This document shows, piece after piece, positions 62,601 to 64,000 of a stretch of 64,000 nucleotides of DNA (position 1 is the first letter of the stretch; every line of letters starts with the position of its first letter). The notes under the pieces are model-generated. The model saw nothing but the letters and a program-made list of their open reading frames with translations. It had not been told where the DNA came from and ran no database searches. Made by a program: the position numbers and the translations under genes. The stretch comes from an uncultured Comamonadaceae bacterium (GTDB lineage Bacteria; Pseudomonadota; Gammaproteobacteria; Burkholderiales; Burkholderiaceae), in assembly GCA_946482595.1 (NCBI GenBank), contig CAMLSD010000010.1, forward strand, positions 10,509 through 74,508. The letters run 5' to 3'.

Positions 62601-64000
62601 GAACATCGTCCCCACCGTCACCAGCATCAACCGCGCCGACACCAACCCCACCAACGCCACCAGCGTGACCTACACGGTGGAGTTTGCCGAAGACGTCAGC
62701 GGCGTGGATGCCAGCGACTTCACGCTCACCACCACCGGCACCGCCGCCGGCAACGTGGCCAGCGTCACCCCGGTGGACGCCAACACCTACACCGTCACCG
62801 TCAACACCATCAGCGGTGAAGGCACCCTGAGGCTGGACCTCAACAACGCCGGCACCGGCATCGCCGACACCCCCGGCAACGCCATCACCACCGGCTACAC
62901 CGCCGGCCAGACCTACACGGTGGACGCCACCGCCCCCACCGTCACCAGCGTTGCCGTACCCGGCAACGCCACCTACCTGGCTGGCCAGAACCTCAACTTC
63001 ACCGTCAACTTCAGCGAAGCCATCACCGTCAACACCACCGGCGGCACCCCGCGCATCGCGCTGACCATCGGCGCCAGCACGGTCTACGCCGACTACTTGA
63101 GCGGCACCGGCACCAGCGCACTCGTCTTCCGCCACACCGTACAGCCCGGCGCGCTCGACGCCAACGGCATCGCGGTCGGTGCCCTCAGCCTGAACGGCGG
63201 CAGCCTGAGCGACGGCGCCGGCAACCCCGCGGTGCTCACCCTCAACAGCGTGGGCGCCACCGCCGGGGTGCTGGTCGACGCCGTCGCCCCCGAAGTCACC
63301 AGCGTCAGCGCCCCCGCCGACGACGTCTACCTGTCCGGCGAGAACCTCGACTTCACCGTCAACTTCAGCGAGAACGTCACCGTCAACACCGGCGGCGGCA
63401 CCCCCCGCATCGCCCTGACCCTGGACACCGGCGGCACCGTCTACGCCAGCTACAACGGCGGCAGCGGCACCAGCACCCTCGTCTTCCGCTACACCGTGGC
63501 GGCCGGCAACCTCGACGCCAACGGCATCACCGCCGGCACCAGCATCGAACTCAACGGCGGCACCGTGCAGGATGCCATCGGCAACAACGCCACCGTCACC
63601 GGGCTGGACTTCGGCGACACCAGCGACGTCCAGATCGACGCCGTCGCCCCCACCGTTGCCAGCATCAACCGCGCCGACACCAACCCCACCAACGCCACCA
63701 GCGTGACCTACACGGTGGAGTTTGCCGAAGACGTCAGCGGCGTGGATGCCAGCGACTTCACGCTCACCACCACCGGCACCGCCGCCGGCAACGTGGCCAG
63801 CGTCACCCCGGTGGACGCCAACACCTACACCGTCACCGTCAACACCATCAGCGGTGAAGGCACCCTGAGGCTGGACCTCAACAACGCCGGCACCGGCATC
63901 GCCGACACCCCCGGCAACGCCATCACCACCGGCTACACCGCCGGCCAGACCTACACGGTGGACGCCACCGCCCCCACCGTCATCAGCGTCGGTGTGCCCG
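59626..64000 (+). CDS. Giant DUF4347 repeat surface protein, 3' end outside window
   Basis: At least 1,458 residues, open to the window edge. Residues about 12-165 form a DUF4347 domain with His68-Gly69 (VLAHGHEG) and Cys111 (LLYACNTAGGEAG). A parallel beta-helix-like segment follows at about 170-490 (TVTTNADSGAGSLRAAI) containing very Gly-rich loops (60570-61130). Next are Ig/SwmB-type extracellular modules of about 110-120 aa, starting near 61240, 61606, 61939, 62275, 62610, 62935, 63290 and 63648. No Sec signal is visible; type I secretion with a C-terminal signal is usual for this class. It is probably a cell-surface or secreted adhesin. Confidence 0.88.
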   Translation, partial: MSDLQTQSADSRVVVFVDSRVEDAGQLIEQLPAGAEVVWLDPAQDGLAQMAAALGTQGDVAAVHVLAHGHEGQLWLGNTFVDNQSLAAQGEALAAIGQGLTGDGDLLLYACNTAGGEAGAQFVASLAELTGADVAASDDRTGSGGDWALEITTGEVQARPVLDGEALAAYGHDLATLTVTTNADSGAGSLRAAITAAIAGDTITFNAGMTVALSSLASGDSLLLINKNLTIDGDLDNNGTADVTLDGQYNGRVLEISSGTVVLDGLEIVNGLVSGDGGGYNGRNAGAALGAGLRVGNASTDVTLLSSVISNNRAAGGGGGGSGSGYSYGGGGGGGTAGKGGGDGGAYAAGYPGSPGGGGVGGMGGIYNTAAQAGKGGSTAGGAGGSAAGGFVAGGAGATAGPGGGNSIGGGGGGAGASYGATGGHGGAAAGGVYVGAGSTLRIADSTVSNNWGAGGGGGGGYSDTGGNGGSGAGGILVAGSLLYDNTTVTFSGNSGAGGTGGGSTGTPGSNGASVTNTGTTGAGTIDANWSNDSTPPTITSVSSIAIDGTYNIGDAISIQVNFSEVVTVTGTPQLTLETGGIDRVVDYVTGTGSSTLTFLYTVQAGDVSGDLDYTSTTALALNGGTIQDGAGNNATLTLASPGAANSLGASKNLVIDGVAPVVTNANISISGASGTGGAYRIGDTITATWNNTAGGDNNTDIAGVTMDFSAFGGGAAVAATNSSGTWTATYTLVGGAIDTTGLNVWVTATDNAGNGTITADTTGATVDNVAPTVTNGNISISGASGTGGAFRIGDTVTATWNNTAGGDNNADTLSAVTADFSQFGGGAAVTATNSAGVWTATYTLVAGAIDAANRNVSFTATDNAGNTTTTADTTNATVDSVAPTVTDGNIALSGASGAGGTFISGDTVTVTWNNTAGGDNNADTLSAVSVDFSQFGGGAAVAATNSAGTWTATYILTAGALDTTNRNASVTVTDNAGNTVTTADTSNASVENIVPTVTSINRADTNPTNATSVTYTVEFAEDVSGVDASDFTLTTTGTAAGNVASVTPVDANTYTVTVNTISGEGTLRLDLNNAGTGIADTPGNAITTGYTAGQTYTVDATAPTVTSVAVPGNATYLAGQNLNFTVNFSEAITVNTTGGTPRIALTIGASTVYADYLSGTGTSALVFRHTVQPGALDANGIAVGALSLNGGSLSDGAGNPAVLTLNSVGATAGVLVDAVAPEVTSVSAPADDVYLSGENLDFTVNFSENVTVNTGGGTPRIALTLDTGGTVYASYNGGSGTSTLVFRYTVAAGNLDANGITAGTSIELNGGTVQDAIGNNATVTGLDFGDTSDVQIDAVAPTVASINRADTNPTNATSVTYTVEFAEDVSGVDASDFTLTTTGTAAGNVASVTPVDANTYTVTVNTISGEGTLRLDLNNAGTGIADTPGNAITTGYTAGQTYTVDATAPTVISVGVP
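62621..62944. repeat. 324-bp exact direct repeat, copy 1
   Basis: Bases 62621-62944 are identical by eye to 63659-63982, a distance of 1,038 bp (346 codons), keeping frame. The repeat encodes one Ig-like module (SINRADTNPTNATSVTYTVE start) and its boundary matches a module boundary. The DNA identity points to recent duplication or gene conversion. Confidence 0.85.
63659..63982. repeat. 324-bp exact direct repeat, copy 2
   Basis: This is the second copy of the module described at 62621-62944, with the first mismatches at the flanking codons. Two SwmB-like modules separate the copies, so the larger repeating unit may be a three-module block that continues past the window edge. Confidence 0.85.

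Noticed and set aside
62128..63135. A 335-codon minus-strand open frame of Gly/Val/Asp repeats
   Set aside because: It is antisense to the repeat modules of the giant protein; the repetitive look comes from those modules.
61220..64000. Tandem repeats as non-coding satellite
   Set aside because: They keep one open frame and encode recognisable Ig/SwmB-type modules.

Overview
This 64-kb window is high-GC, densely packed chromosomal DNA of a betaproteobacterium, most likely order Burkholderiales. The support is the gene content: orphan Bug/TctC-type binding proteins, recC-recB-recD in that order, DUF3079, DUF2145, SirB2 and class II DAHP synthase families, and very GC-rich third codon positions. 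The species cannot be named from the sequence. No rRNA, tRNA, CRISPR array, transposase or prophage gene was seen. Most genes are housekeeping, metabolic or regulatory, and several groups are tightly overlapped (ATGA, GTGA or TGATG junctions).

Left part (1-19.5 kb). A Tat-exported class V aminotransferase runs off the left edge and lies divergent to a NarL-type two-component pair. Then come an SGNH esterase with a large acidic partner protein, an alpha/beta hydrolase, a DUF488 protein, and a minus-strand block of ElaA acetyltransferase, glutathione S-transferase, AraC regulator and an orphan NuoB-like complex I subunit. A ketopantoate reductase and a keto-enoate hydratase follow. A LysR-divergent group holds an N-formylglutamate amidohydrolase and three solute-binding proteins without any permease. 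A long inverted repeat sits between two divergent small genes at 19.1-19.2 kb.

Middle (19.5-38.5 kb). This holds a periplasmic glycerophosphodiesterase, a metallophosphoesterase, a GAF-GGDEF cyclase, class II DAHP synthase, the tRNA hydroxylase TrhO, a pseudouridine synthase, the complete recCBD operon, a DUF1877 protein and a chemoreceptor.

Right part (38.5-64 kb). A DctB/DctD-like sigma-54 two-component system faces a class III aminotransferase and a MocR-type regulator that has lost its PLP lysine. The 434-bp region between them carries two outward-facing sigma-54-like promoters enclosing four GCAAACC half-sites, and is the best candidate for an undescribed regulatory unit here. Next are a DUF2145 gene pair, an OmpR/EnvZ-type pair divergent from a lipoprotein serine hydrolase with four 10-bp tandem repeats between them, a DmlR/tartrate-dehydrogenase pair, a Upf1-like helicase, a 7TM-DISM diguanylate cyclase and a thiolase. 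The window ends in a sulfotransferase, an APS kinase and a giant DUF4347 repeat protein that runs off the right edge, suggesting a PAPS-dependent surface modification locus.
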